Source of the DNA: Zoroaster sp. YZ-2022
Taxonomy: Eukaryota; Echinodermata; Asteroidea; Forcipulatida; Zoroasteridae
Reading direction: 5' to 3'
Assembly: GCA_029582265.1 (NCBI GenBank)
Contig: CM055823.1
Coordinates: 3,286,001 to 3,350,000, forward strand
DNA: 64,000 bases
Position 1 is the stretch's first letter; each line of letters begins with the position of its first letter. This document shows positions 33,802 through 44,759 of the stretch, one piece after another. A program made the position numbers and the translations under genes. The notes under the pieces are model-generated. The model saw only the letters and a program-made list of their open reading frames with translations. It had not been told where the DNA came from and ran no database searches.

Positions 33802-34132
33802 TGTACCCGGAAGAAGGTCGTAAGGCTCTACGACATCCTTCTGGGCACACAAAGTACATCTTTTTGTCCCAGCAGAAAGTCGTAAGAAATAAAATGGCTC
33901 CATAAAATTAGGACATAACTGTTATATATTTATTGCTAGAATTACTCCCAAGACATGTTTTTCCATTCCCATGTGGAATTGAACTTCCCTACAATGACAT
34001 ATAAATGGCCGAAAAACGACCAAACCTTCATTCTCAGTTTTCTTGAAACACAATTTTGCACATTAATTGCTTACAACCTTTTGCCAGTCACACTTTTGTT
34101 ACGTCCTTCTTCTGGGCACACAACATTTTGTT
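33802..34132. mobile_element. TGTGTACCCGGAAG MITE, copy 3
   Basis: Same family as 10707-11017. The left end has A for G (ATGTACCCGGAAGAAGG). Confidence 0.7.
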
Positions 34133-34264
34133 CTATTTTTATTGATAAAGTCTTCCCCTTGCTTCCCCCTAGGCTACTTACCTGGGTGGAGACTATTGGC
34201 CAATCGGAATTGGTGTCTTATGTGATGAGATTTAATATTTGTTTCTTTTGTGTTTCCATGACAG

Positions 34265-34430
34265 CATGGATGCCGAATTTCCGGGTAAATTTAGTTGGCC
34301 CAAGAATACCCTCTTAATTGGTTCCCAGAACTGTTACAATGTCATAAGCACCCACCCAGCACTCAACCATCGTATCCTGAGATTTGAAAACTTAGTTTTG
34401 AGCCTAAAGGACTGTGATACCCATATAAAG
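34265..34430 (+). pseudogene. Broken N-terminal CUB exon (copy B)
   Basis: Duplicate of 19636-19814 with acceptor and donor preserved but 13 bp missing at the start (166 bp against 179 bp). The deletion lies between two CATG words, consistent with a microhomology event. It removes the first CUB cysteine and shifts the frame, which then stops after about 17 codons. Downstream of the deletion the original frame (GKFSWPKN, NCYNVI, CDTHIK) is still uninterrupted, so the damage is recent or is an assembly or allele difference. Confidence 0.7.
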
Positions 34431-34807
34431 GTTTGTGTTGGGTAGGAAAAAGTAAACAAATTTGTTATTGTTTGTTTGTTAGTTTGTTTATTCAGGTCAA
34501 AGCCACCAATGTGCAGGTCTGTGATTTTCCTGTTTTCAGGATTTTTGACAAATCTCCCTTTGCCTCAAAATTTTCTTGAAAGAGAAGTAGCCACCAAGGA
34601 AAGAAAAAGTAGCCTCTAGTTTCTTGTTAGTGGGGATGTGGAGAGTCTGTAAATCCTCCACAGTTATACATCTGGAAGGTTCAGGGGACTTTGTCCTCGA
34701 GACCAAAGGGAGACCCAGGCCTGCTACACATTTGTCAGGATTTTTTTTTTTACATTTGTTAAATCACACCACTGAATGTGGGTTTCTTTGAGAAAATTGT
34801 TTGCCAG

Positions 34808-35209
34808 TAAGTGTGTAACGATTCACTGATGCATTGATTATTGCGATACCAAAATGCTGCAATACACATCACGATCAAAAACTGTATCGCGATACTGATT
34901 TTTCCCCACAAAAATTTCATCAGATTATAACAAAATACTGAATTTTATCCAAACCAAATTTTGTTTAAAAATATTAGCACTTCATACCTGACATTTAGAC
35001 CACAAAAGTCAGTGAAGTTTACCCTGACAAAAATGCCTTTTGCCGTCTTAAAAAATGCTGAGGATAAAATCTGTTTTACTGTGTCTAAGTCTCTGTACAA
35101 CATTGGGTAATTCACAACATTACTGACATTTTAAAAAGCATTTTAGTATTCACGATCGTATCATGATATATAATCGATGGAGTGTAAAAGTGTTATCATT
35201 ACACCCCTA
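34808..35209. mobile_element. hAT-like MITE with 8-bp TSD TTTGCCAG
   Basis: The left end TAAGTGTGTAACGATTCAC is inverted at the right (GTTATCATTACACCCCTA). Flanks TTTGCCAG at 34800-34807 and 35210-35217 form an exact 8-bp target duplication, the hAT signature. The body contains GTATCGCGATAC-like palindromes. 402 bp, non-coding. Confidence 0.8.
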
Positions 35210-35377
35210 TTTGCCAGTCTGCCAGATGGCACGTATTCCCTGAAAGGGTAGATGGTTTGCCAGTGTGCCAGATGGCACATATTCCCTGAAAGGTAGATGG
35301 TTTTCTTGATTCAAAGAAAGTAAGTATACATGTACATGACCAATGTTGTACCTTTCCTGTTTATTCTGTGGCTGTAG

Positions 35378-35461
35378 GTGATAGACACTACCACCCAATG
35401 GAGTCAGAAAACATACGAGACGTCAAAATGGCCATTCACATGGACTTCAGATGGAAATGAG
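35378..35461 (+). CDS. Exon: middle of a CUB domain (intact)
   Basis: An 84-bp exon after acceptor TTATTCTGTGGCTGTAG and before donor GAG|GTAAAA, phase 0 on both sides. It encodes VIDTTTQWSQKTYETSKWPF then TWTSDGNE. Joined to exon 38625-38712 it gives TSDGNEVIVQFVSG, the TS-x-x-NE-hydrophobic motif of CUB strands. Together with 19636-19814 (or its broken copy 34265-34430) these three exons spell one full CUB domain. The paralogue 11272-11353 is frameshifted. The right palindrome arm ends before this exon and so lacks it. Confidence 0.7.
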
Positions 35462-35569
35462 GTAAAAATCCCATCAGGTCAAAGGTCAAGGGTGATATGA
35501 TGTACCATCTACATGGTCTTTTCAAGATGCATATTATGAGTGATTTGTAAACTGTTGTACAGACTGTCC

Positions 35570-35935
35570 TGTTCATAAAGTCAATACGTAATACACACAC
35601 GCATTGGTAGTACACACATTCTTTATGTGAACTGTTGTACAGACTGTCCTGTTCATAAGTCAATGCATAATACACACACGCATTGGTAGTACACACATTC
35701 TTTATGTGAACTGTTGTACAGACTGTCCTGTTCATAAAGTCAATACATAATACGCGCGTGCATTGGTAGTACACACATTCTTTATGTAAACTGTTGTACA
35801 GACTGTCCTGTTCATAAAGTCAATACGTGTCTGGCATACGCATTGGTAGTACACATTCTTTATGTGAACTGTTGTACAGACTGTCCTGTTCATAAAGTCA
35901 ATACGTAATACTGCGCATTGGTAGTACACATTCTT
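35570..35935 (+). repeat. ~80-bp tandem repeat, ~5 units
   Basis: Each unit has CTGTTGTACAGACTGTCCTG, TTCATAAAGTCAATACGTAA, CGCATTGGTAGTACACAC, ATTCTTTATGTGAA. The paralogous site at 11440-11540 has one such unit and instead four copies of a 15-bp part of it. Confidence 0.85.
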
Positions 35936-36032
35936 TTCCTACTTGTGTAATTTAACCTAAATTCATTGTTTTAACATTCAAAAGCCATTCTTCAGGCGAA
36001 ATTTACTTTTTAATAAGATTTTGAGTTTACAA

Positions 36033-36430
36033 TAAGCTTGGGCGATAACACGATGCTCGAATATCGCGATACCTTTTTATTAGATTACGATTTCAAGAAC
36101 TTTTTAAGTTATCAAGATATAAACCAAAATATATGAATTTTAAAAAAAAATAGCCATTGTGAGTTAAGTCAGAAATTCCATGGAAATAAAATTACAACAG
36201 TCTTTTAGCTTTTCGAGTAAGAAACAAAAACGAACTACTTCAAGTACATACACGCTTTGCAAATGAATTTGTGATTTATTGTGACGCATGTAGAGGGGTA
36301 TATACCTGTGGTTATCGGCTCTAAAGCAATCATGCCTGAATGAAAAATAGTAATCACGATAGTGTCGAAAATTGCAATATTAGTTTGCCGATATATCGTG
36401 GATGAAAACAATTTATATTGCCCAAGCTTA
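36033..36430. mobile_element. TAAGCTTGGGCGATA hAT-like MITE, left-arm copy
   Basis: Orthologue of 11636-12027, with GTTTACAA and GTCTACAA flanks. Confidence 0.75.
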
Positions 36431-36601
36431 GTCTACAACACATGTTAAATGCAAGTACCAAGCTTATTAATTTCTTACGTAAATCCTTAAAGAAATGGTT
36501 AATGCATTTCTAATGAGCCTAGATGATCTGATGATCGTTGGAGCCAACACGTGTGAAGCGGACGTGGTTTATGTTGGAATTACGTAAACAAACAGGATAA
36601 G

Positions 36602-38030
36602 TAGGCTTGGGCGATATCGATTTATTTTCATCCACGATATATCGTCGAACATATATCGCGATATTCGATAATATTGCGATTATTTTTGTTTTTCACGCAT
36701 GAGTGCTTTAAAGCCGGTAATGGCAGGGATGTACCCGTCTACAAATGTCACAAAGACACAATAAATTGCCAGTACTTACCTGAGAGACGCGTGCAGTGCG
36801 CCCGGTTCAGGAGTGCAACATATGGGCGGGTTTCCACTAACCAGAAAATCTGAACGTAACCAGACAATTGTTTTCAGGTTGTGACATGTTCAGTCATCAA
36901 CGTTTCTCAAAATAGAACTTACTCGTGAGTGCTAGTAACTTGAAAGATATACTGGTGTCAATTAATCACTTCATCATGTTTAACACTTTACAATCCGCCA
37001 TCTTGAAACTAAGCGTAACCCGATCACACAAAGTTCGGTTTATGTTTGGTCAGAACCATGATGTCATCGCAGCACAACCGAACTTGCGGCAGCAACCAAT
37101 GACCAAAGCCCAAACATGTTTCTGGTTACTGGTCGCAAAATGCACCCATCGCTATTGGCCGTCGTTTGCATAATAATTATGTGGGGCCGGTTACTGCGTC
37201 GTGCGTCCCAATCAAATCATCAGCCAGTTCACGTGATTCACGCATTCCATGTGACTGGGTCATAGTATAAACACGTGACTAGGTTTATTCCTGCATATAG
37301 TACCGTGGAGAATAAAACCATGTGATTCAGAAAATGTGGTTGTAGTCACTATTTTAAATAAACGTCACATGGTTTATCAAGAGTACGTGTATGTGTTTTG
37401 TCACATGAGACAAGAGTCCCAGTATGGTACAACAGAATAGTGTCCTAATCCCTGAACTTTGAACGAGCCGCTGCCGATCCATGCTACGTGTTTAATCCAT
37501 GGCTACGTGTTTTTAAGGTAACGCCCATATTATGCATATATTTAAATATGTATGATATAATATACTCGACTGTGGTGCGCCAGCCAGAGTCACAGACCAC
37601 CATGGATAGACAGTGAGACGTAAACATTGTCTCCACATTGTTGGATCAAATACTCCATTCAATCGAATCCCAACACTTAAATCAGTCTTAATAGATTTCT
37701 TTGAGTGGCGGTGGATTATTAAACAACAACCTGTCAGGCGGCTCCTTTGTGATCCGACAGTCAGTTTACTACAGAAGTAGTTCGATTTTGTTCCTCACGA
37801 AAGCTGAAAAGATTTCCTAAGTTTTTTTCCTATGGAATTTCTGGCCCAAATGACAATCGAGGATTTTGTTTAATCGCGATATATTTTTTTCTTCACGATA
37901 TTTTTTTTTTCATCGCGATATAATTTTTTCATCGCGATCTGCCGATATCTCAATGATTTAAAAAGTTCTCGATATCATAATCGCGTAAAAAAATATATCG
38001 CGATATTCGATATTATCGTGTCATCGCCTA
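36602..38030. mobile_element. hAT-like element, 1429 bp, exact 8-bp TSD AGGATAAG
   Basis: The left end TAGGCTTGGGCGATATCG and right end CACGATAATATCG-type inverse (GTGTCATCGCCTA) are related inverted repeats rich in ATATCGCGATA. AGGATAAG flanks it at 36594-36601 and 38031-38038. The pre-insertion site is preserved at 12196-12203 in copy 1 and in the right arm near 57180-57190 (reverse). The interior is non-coding except short frames, so it is non-autonomous. It contains several CACGTG/CATGTGA words, of unknown meaning. Confidence 0.85.
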
Positions 38031-38152
38031 AGGATAAGGCTCCCAAATTTATTCAGATTGTTTGGGATTCTGTTTGGAGAACACATACATTATTGGCAAT
38101 CTATAAAAAACATGATTATAGCTTGATATGAGGTGGTATTATTTTAGTACAA

Positions 38153-38425
38153 TTAACCCTTCTACTTTAGTGGCAAGTAGCTATAGTGGTCAAAACCAGT
38201 CAACTGCCTTGTTTTGAATGTTGACCCAAATGTGCACACGGGGGCATTTTTTACTTGTTTTTACTGTCATTTTGACCACCCTCAACAATACAAGACGAGA
38301 CTTTTACCAGTCAAAATGGTCAACTCATTTTGATGTGTAAATGTACTTACTACACGTAAGGTTTGACAGTGTTTGACTTGGCAAGTATATCAACATTTTG
38401 ACTGATTTTGACTCTTGCAGTCATC
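38153..38425 (+). mobile_element. TTAACCCT MITE with a single array unit, right end truncated
   Basis: Begins TTAACCCTTCTAC, has one partial 63-bp unit lacking the palindrome (GTTTGACAGTGTTTGACTTG), and ends after GACTCTTGCAGTCATC without the final GAAGGGTTAA. Confidence 0.6.
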
Positions 38426-38624
38426 TCTTGATTCTCATAAAATATAAATGTGGTACATCATTTTAATATCAAAAGTCTGGCTTTAATGTCATCAATTCCT
38501 ACCTTATTAACTCATTGTCCATGCTCTGGGAACTTATTTATAAGTTGTTTACTTCCATTCAGAAACTGAAAACTTTTCTAGTTGTTGAGAATGTATTTTT
38601 ATTTATATTTTCTTTCTGGGACAG

Positions 38625-38712
38625 GTTATCGTACAATTCGTCAGTGGACCTGGTTCCAGCCAACATACAGTCAATGGTTTCTTTTCCAGTGAGCCCTGTC
38701 GCCACCCTACAG
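38625..38712 (+). CDS. Exon: last strands of a CUB domain (left arm)
   Basis: An 88-bp exon, acceptor TTTCTTTCTGGGACAG, donor CTACAG|GTAACT, phase 0 in and 1 out. It encodes VIVQFVSGPGSSQHTVNGFF then SSEPCRHPT. It joins 35378-35461 upstream without a gap in frame. Downstream, its phase-1 end joins 40531 to give TASQTFTGTDGSFTSPNYP, the opening of the next CUB domain. The domain boundary therefore falls at a phase-1 intron, as in shuffled extracellular modules. Confidence 0.7.
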
Positions 38713-38889
38713 GTAACTTACCCTCATTTACGTGATCCAATTATCCCTTCAAATTTTGTACTAGTATCTTGTAAATGAATTATCCAACAAAGTGTTGACA
38801 CATAGCCATCTTTGCAAATACCATACTGAGCATGCCCAAACTGATTTTAGCAATGCATGCTGGTCTAGCTAACGAATAAAATACTGCAA

Positions 38890-39392
38890 AACTGATCTTA
38901 CCTCCCCAGATATTGTCTATCAGTGTTACAACCACACTGAACAACAATTAGCCATGCTACAAAACTGATCTTACCTCCCCAGATATTGTCTATCAGTGTT
39001 ACAACCACACTGAACAACAATTAGCCATGCTACAAAACTGATCTTACCTCCCCAGATATTGTCTATCAGTGTTACAACCACACTGAAAAACAATTAGCCA
39101 TGCTACAAAACTGATCTTACCTCTCCAGATATTGTCTGTCAGTGTTACAACCACACTGAACAACAATTAGCCATGCTACAAAACTGATCTTACCTCCCCA
39201 GATATTGTCTATCAGTGTTACAACCACACTGAACAACAATTAGCCATGCTACAAAACTGATCTTACCTCCCCAGATATTGTCTATCAGTGTTACAACCAC
39301 ACTGAACAACAATTAGCCATGCTACAAAACTGATCTTACCTCTCCAGATTGTCTATCAGTGTTACAACCACACTGAACAACAATTAACCATG
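38890..39392. repeat. 73-bp minisatellite, ~7 units (left arm)
   Basis: Same unit as 12895-13565, in the intron after the CUB exon. Confidence 0.9.
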
Positions 39393-39768
39393 CTTGGAGT
39401 GGAGTGTCATGGATGAGCGGTTTAGAGCATCGGATTTGTTTTCTGAGGGCTGAGATGTCAGAATGTGAGTTCGAATCCTGGCTGTGACCATGGTGCTTGT
39501 GTCCTTGAGCAAGATACTTTACCATAATTGCTTCTCTCCACCCAGGAGTAAATGGGTACCTGTGAGGGCAGAGTTGGTTGTTGTGTTTGATTAGCCCTAT
39601 ATGCGCTGTAATGGCAGCAATTGAGCTGTATATACTCCCCAGGGAGCTGAGATGGTTTCAGGAATGACTTATGAGCCTGATGAGCAGGGATAATAATGTA
39701 ATGTGCCTTGAGCATCAGTTTGGTGGATACATGCGCTGTATAAGTCCACATTATTATTATTATCCTTT
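39393..39768 (+). mobile_element. tRNA-derived SINE, complete
   Basis: A tRNA-like head (TCATGGATGAGCGGTTTAGA as A-box region, GTGAGTTCGAATCCTGG as B box) is followed by a body containing TTGAGCAAGATACTTTACCA, CTCTCCACCCAGGAGTAAAT and GGGTACC, and an (ATT)n end. The body recalls the conserved central domain shared by several marine-invertebrate SINEs (possibly Nin-DC type; from memory). It abuts the 73-bp array. The right-arm copy is 53373-53738. Confidence 0.65.
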
Positions 39769-40530
39769 TCTTTGATTGCAGTTTAATAATGGTCTGGTCG
39801 GAATGACTGTGTCCAGTTTGGAGCAAAAACAGTTGATGAGTCACCTTCTGTCCTAAACAACCAGATTCAGTTTTTAATAGTGGTCTTTTAAAATAACATT
39901 TGAGACCGGACTTTTAAGCCACTACAACTGTTTAAGGGACTCTCGCCAATCTCTCCCGCTAAAACCACTGGGTCATTCTCCCAGTATTATCGTGACACTC
40001 GCCCAGAAAGCAGTGATGAAGCTGCAGTCCTCAAAAAATAACCCTAATTCATTGACAAGAGTTTTTCCTGCAGAGCGTAGACCTTTTGAATTGCCAATTT
40101 AGCCTTTCCATTGTGTGGACAGATTAACGTTGGGCCATCAAACTGGTGTGGCAAGCTTCTATTATGTCAACAGTGCCCAGCCAGGTTAAGTTATTACATC
40201 AAACTAGTGTGGTTGGCTTCTATTGTTAAGGCTTTTCTAAAGGTTTTGTAGGAAACTAGGAGTAAAAAATTGTGAGGACGAGAATTTTTGCGGGTGAGAA
40301 TTTAGATTGTTCCGGGTGGAGTTAGTGGGTGAGATTAGGTAAGGTTCCTAAGCCAATCCTTTTTATAACTTTCTGAGATGTCTTTTTTATTACCGTTTGA
40401 GGCAGTTTTAAACATAACCATGTGACTAGTTCTCAACCAATCAGAATGTTTAAAATGTCTGGGACTGACCTCGGTATTAAAGTATCATGTCTGTTACAAA
40501 TAAAACCTTCCTTTATTTAAATCCAAACAG

Positions 40531-40722
40531 CAAGTCAGACATTTACAGGAACTGACGGATCTTTCACAAGTCCAAACTATCCACTATCTAACGTTGGAGA
40601 ACCCAAGCACTACACCGGTCACAAAGATACATAAGAGAAGAGAAGCAGTGTCTGAACATACGCTCTACAAACGGCAGTCAATTCCCAAAACGCAAACAGC
40701 TTGTGAATGTGACTTCATTGAG
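40531..40722 (+). pseudogene. Broken N-terminal exon of the second CUB domain (left arm)
   Basis: Acceptor AAATCCAAACAG and donor ATTGAG|GTATAG match the intact reverse copy 52659-52421, but this copy is 192 bp against 239 bp. After SQTFTGTDGSFTSPNYP, 47 bp net are lost and about 16 unrelated bases (GGAGAACCCAAGCACT) are present. The frame then shifts and stops at TAA 15 codons later. Further on, the text for KRREAVSEH and the C-E-x-DFIE end (here C-E-C-DFIE) is still readable in the original frame. This copy cannot make a complete CUB domain. Confidence 0.75.
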
Positions 40723-40782
40723 GTATAGTAGACTTTGTTCAACTGCCACTGACTACCAGCGCAGTCACTGTGACCATCCTTT

Positions 40783-41068
40783 CACTATGAATAACTTTAC
40801 CCTGAAAATATCCTGAAAATCCGTTTTGCCGTGAAATAACAGTTCACTGTAATTTCACGGCAAATTCATGGCACTCTCAAGAATTAATGAGCTGCCCCAA
40901 AACTGCCACAAGAAGTTCATGGCGTTTTCACTGCATTTTCACGGCGAAGGAATCCCCAAAGAGTATTTCATGGCGTTTTCACGGTATTGTGTCATGAAAT
41001 TACCGTGAACTATTTATTTCATGGAAGAACAGATTTTGAGGGCATTTTCAGGGTAAAGTTATTCAGTG
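40783..41068. mobile_element. MITE with CACTATGAATAACTTTACCC termini
   Basis: The left CACTATGAATAACTTTACCC then TGAAAAT is inverted at the right (ATTTTCAGGGTAAAGTTATT, CAGTG). Interior motifs CATGGCGTTTTCACGG and CCGTGAA recur in both orientations. Copies: 52073-52360 (reverse arm) and a right half at 20191-20346. Confidence 0.7.
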
Positions 41069-41403
41069 TTTTGTGGTCATTGTTCAGTCGTTGTCTTTGT
41101 TGTGCAACGAGTAACTGGAAGACCGTGCGCCCACGGGAGCTTCCAAGAAGTCCATAACAAGAGTGACTCGAGCGGGCGCTGGCAGGGGCACTCTACTTTG
41201 ATTATTGGTGTTTTGCCTTAAAATACAGGCCTTAAATTTCATGGAAGCCACTGCCTCCATTGCCCTGTTCTTAGCCTTATTGGTGTCTCACCTTAAAATA
41301 CAGGCCTTAAATTTCATGGAAGCCACTGCCTCCGTTGCCCTGTTTTTTGCCAGATGGTAAAGACATGGCCTATCAAAATCAGAGCAGCTATTTGCCAGCT
41401 GTT

Positions 41404-41790
41404 CTATTTAGCCGACACGTGACATGCATTTGAATCAACCAGAGTGATGAAGGTTGTTTTACATCATGTTGACTCATGTTCTATTTAGCCGACATGTGAC
41501 ATGCATTTGAACCAACCAGAGTGATGAAGGTTGTTTTACATCATGTTGACTCATGTTCTATTTAGCCGACATGTGACATGCATTTGAACCAACCAGAGTG
41601 ATGAAGGTTGTTTTGCATCATGTTGACTCATGTTCTATTTAGCCGACATGTGACATGCATTTGAACCAACCAGAGTGATGAAGGTTGTTTTACATCATGT
41701 TGACTCATGTTCTATTTAGTCGACATGTGACATGCATTTGAACCAATCAGAGTGATGGTTGTTTTGTATCATGCTGACTCATGTTCTTTT
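41404..41790 (+). repeat. 77-bp minisatellite, 5 units (left arm)
   Basis: The unit CTATTTAGCCGACATGTGAC, ATGCATTTGAACCAACCAGA, GTGATGAAGGTTGTTTTACA, TCATGTTGACTCATGTT repeats five times, in the intron between the two halves of the second CUB domain. The right arm has six units at 51235-51690. Confidence 0.9.
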
Positions 41791-42096
41791 CAAGTGTTTT
41801 GTGTTTTCCCAAAACGTGAATTTGCTGTGAATTTCTTTTTGGCTTCAACAAAAACTACAATTTACGTTTTAAAAACGAAATTGTTGACGGTTGGTTTTAC
41901 TGCAGGATAATGACCTGTTTTGTGAATGGTCACAGGCAATAAGGACTTCGCATTCGACTCGGTCCTTATTGCCAGTGACCTCGCCCAAAACCTGTAATAA
42001 ACGATGTTGTACCTTCCCTTAAGGTGGCACACTAAATTTATTTATGGGGGTTTGAAATTCAGCAAACCTTTAATGAACAGGTGACACATTTAGGGA

Positions 42097-42477
42097 GGAG
42101 GGTCACACAGTCATGGTAGAGCAAAGCCTTTGAGAAGCCCAGCCAGGCATAGGTCTACGAGCCTATATAATCCGCTTTCTGCTTGTTATATACCCTACCT
42201 GAACACAAAAGACCCTTTACTAATGAATAGATCTCAAATAGCTCTTATTGTGAACACAAACTCAATTGACACCTTGGCTGTCTTTAGTTCACAACTGCAG
42301 CCATTATAATGAGGTCTACTTGGCTGGGCTAGGCCCTCCAGAAGCCCAGGTTATGTTGATTGGCAGGTACTGTATTGTTACAGGATTATGACTCACAAGA
42401 GACAGATTAGGAGGTCAGGTAGCCCAGGCCTGGCCAGGCTTCTCAAAGGCTTGGCTGTACCATGACTTTGGCCCTCC
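42097..42477. mobile_element. GGAGGGCCAAAGTCAT MITE, left-arm copy
   Basis: Ends GGAGGGTCACACAGTCATGG and CCATGACTTTGGCCCTCC are inverted. Same family as 6862-7216. Confidence 0.75.
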
Positions 42478-42555
42478 TCCCTTGATTTTATGAGGTTCTT
42501 GTGCGCATTGTTGATGTAAGTTGTTTTCTTCCTTTAATTTTGGCAACAAATACAG

Positions 42556-42741
42556 ATAACAGATAAGTTGGATACCTCACGAAATATCAAATATTGTGGC
42601 AGCCAGCTGCCATTTGGTTGGGTATCATCTAGCAACGAGGTTGTCGTAACGTTTGTCACAGACAGTAGCATTGTCAAGAAAGGTTTCCATGCAGAATATC
42701 TGTTTATGGGACTCTCAGATAATGGTACTTTCTCATTAAAA
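42556..42741 (+). CDS. Exon: C-terminal half of the second CUB domain (left arm, intact)
   Basis: A 186-bp exon after acceptor GGCAACAAATACAG and before strong donor TTAAAA|GTGAGT, phase 0 in and out. It encodes ITDKLDTSRNIKYCGS then WVSSSNEVVVTFVTDSS and GFHAEYLFMGLSDNG. Joined to the DFIE end of the previous exon it gives DFIEITDKLDTS...KYCG, the canonical D-F-x-E-I...YCG of CUB domains, followed by SSSNEVVVTF and GFHAEY. An alternative donor AATG|GTACTT lies 20 bp upstream. A TTAA MITE begins 12 bp after the exon. Confidence 0.8.
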
Positions 42742-42753
42742 GTGAGTTCTATA

Positions 42754-42977
42754 TTAAAGGGGCAGTATCGTCATGATCAGAGTAGACTTTCAACAGGGCA
42801 TGGAATCGATGTCTTAGCTTAAATTGAACACAGTGACTGAAAATTACTGGCTCATGTATGCATCAGCAACGGTAATATGAACTTATCATGTGGGGAATTA
42901 TTTTCAGTCAGTGAGTTAATCTAAAACATGCATTCCAATTCCATGTCCTGTTGATTGTGACGATACTACCCATTTAA
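42754..42977. mobile_element. TTAA MITE (TTAAAGGGGCA), left-arm copy
   Basis: Full-length relative of 4558-4788, inserted directly downstream of a 5' splice site in both palindrome arms, so it predates the arm duplication. Confidence 0.75.
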
Positions 42978-43496
42978 CATAATTCCTGAAGCCAGTTTTT
43001 CATTGTTATCGCACTTATGGAACATTGAAAAAGTATTGTACTTCTTGGATTTTTTCAGATTTTTTGATTTTTACAAATCACAATGTTGTGATTTAAGCAA
43101 TAAAGGAAAGCAAAGCAAATGCTTATAGATTTCACCCCAGCGCTGTTCACAACAAGTGACTGTCTAAGCAAAATTTACTTGCATTTTTCAAAACTGGCCA
43201 ATCACACCTGTGTTGTTTACTATGTAGTCCATTTCCTTTGTTTTATTTGATTACATTAAAATGATCTAAAAGCGGGTTCATTATAAGTAAGACTAATTCT
43301 TGTGACACCATGTGAAATTCTCAATTGAGTAGTAATTACTTCTGAAAAGAACTGGAGGTACAACTCAACGTTTTGATCAGTGTGCTCTGATCGTCCTCAG
43401 GGTTCATGATATATATATATACACACTTGTAGTGTTTGGTGATTAGTGAAATTCACTACTTGAGTAATCACACAGCAATTACTCATAAGTACTTGA

Positions 43497-44562
43497 TTAA
43501 CCCTCCTACTACAGCTGAACTTGAGTGGCAAGTAGCTATAGTGGTCAAAACCAGTCAACTGCCTGTTTTGATTGTTGACCCAAATGTGCACACAGGGGCA
43601 TTTTTGACTGTTTTTACTGTCATTTTGACCATCCTCAACAATACAAAACAATACTTTTACCAGTCAAAAACGGTCGACTCATTTTGACCTGTAAACTTTA
43701 CTTACTACAATGCAAGGTTTGACAGTGTTCTAGTGCACTAGATATACCTTGGCAAGTATATCAACATTTTGACTGCAAGGTTTGACAGCGTTCTAGTGCA
43801 CTAGATATACCTTGGCAAGTATATCAACATTTTGACTGCAAGGTTTGACAGTGTTCTAGTGCACTAGATATACCTTGGCAAGTATATCAACATTTTGACT
43901 GCAAGGTTTGACAGTGTTCTAGTGCACTAGATATACCTTGGCAAGTACATCAACATTTTGACTGCAAGGTTTGACAGTGTTCTAGTGCACTAGATATACC
44001 TTGGCAAGTATATCAACATTTTGACTGCAAGGTTTGACAGTGTTCTAGTGCACTAGATATACCTTGGCAAGTATATCAACATTTTGACTGCAAGGTTTGA
44101 CAGTGTTCTAGTGCACTAGATATACCTTGGTAAGTATATCAACATTTGGACTGCAAGGTTTGACAGTGTTCTAGTGCACTAGATATACCTTGGCAAGTAT
44201 ATCAACATTTTGACTGCAAGGTTTGACAGTGTTCTAGTGCACTAGATATACCTTGGCAAGTATATCAACATTTTGACTGCAAGGTTTGACAGTGTTCTAG
44301 TGCACTAGATATACCTTGGCAAAGTATATCAACATTTTGACATGCAGGTTTGACAGTGTTCTAGTGCACTAGATATACCTTAAGCAAATATATCAACATT
44401 TTGACTGCAGGTTTGACAGTGTTCTAGTGCACTAGATATACCTTGGCAAATATATCAACATTTTGACTGCAAGGTTTGACAGTGTTCTAGTGCACTAGAT
44501 ATACCTTAGCAAGTATATCAACATTGGACTGATTTTGACCCTTGCAGTCATAGAAGGGTTAA
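43497..44562 (+). mobile_element. TTAACCCT MITE with 13 internal 63-bp units
   Basis: TTAACCCTCCTAC to AGAAGGGTTAA, same architecture as 20699-21448, largest array of the family in this window. Confidence 0.8.
43714..44525. repeat. 63-bp minisatellite, 13 units
   Basis: Units nearly identical, each with the TCTAGTGCACTAGA palindrome. Confidence 0.9.
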
Positions 44563-44627
44563 TGAAGAAACATGTTACATGTAATTGTGATTGAGAGGAA
44601 TACAAGAGGAATGTTTGTTTCTTATAG

Positions 44628-44759
44628 GTCGCTAGTGGAGCTTTAGAAGTGATGATTGAGGCTGACCTAATCAAGATGGAGTTTGCAGGTCACTGCTGGC
44701 TGTCCTAGAAAAGACTGGCATTAAACTGCTTGGTCTCGGACAAGGAGGATACGCTCTAG
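44628..44759 (+). CDS. 132-bp exon, frame unclear (left arm)
   Basis: Same exon as 21517-21648, with the same internal frame conflict. The last codon before the donor is CTA instead of CGA. The following read-through frame is broken by a 14-bp deletion (ATGAGGTATACATT missing). Confidence 0.4.

Larger units (their letters stand above)
30635..34735 (+). repeat. Segmental duplication, copy B (pair: 15957-20180)
   Basis: Direct duplicate of 15957-20180, starting at ACAAACTTTTCTTGGGAACC and ending near ACCCAGGCCTGCTAC. It carries the same nested elements but with many small deletions in the CGTTGG-palindromic parts. Its CUB exon has a 13-bp deletion. Confidence 0.8.

Noticed and set aside
36925..37173. 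82-codon frame in the 1429-bp hAT-like element
   Set aside because: No transposase motif, and the element is defined by its target duplication as non-autonomous.
39780..39870. Extra exon after GATTGCAG (TTTAATAATGGTCTGG)
   Set aside because: Frame closes quickly and exons 38625-38712 and 40531 already join directly in phase, so it is not needed.
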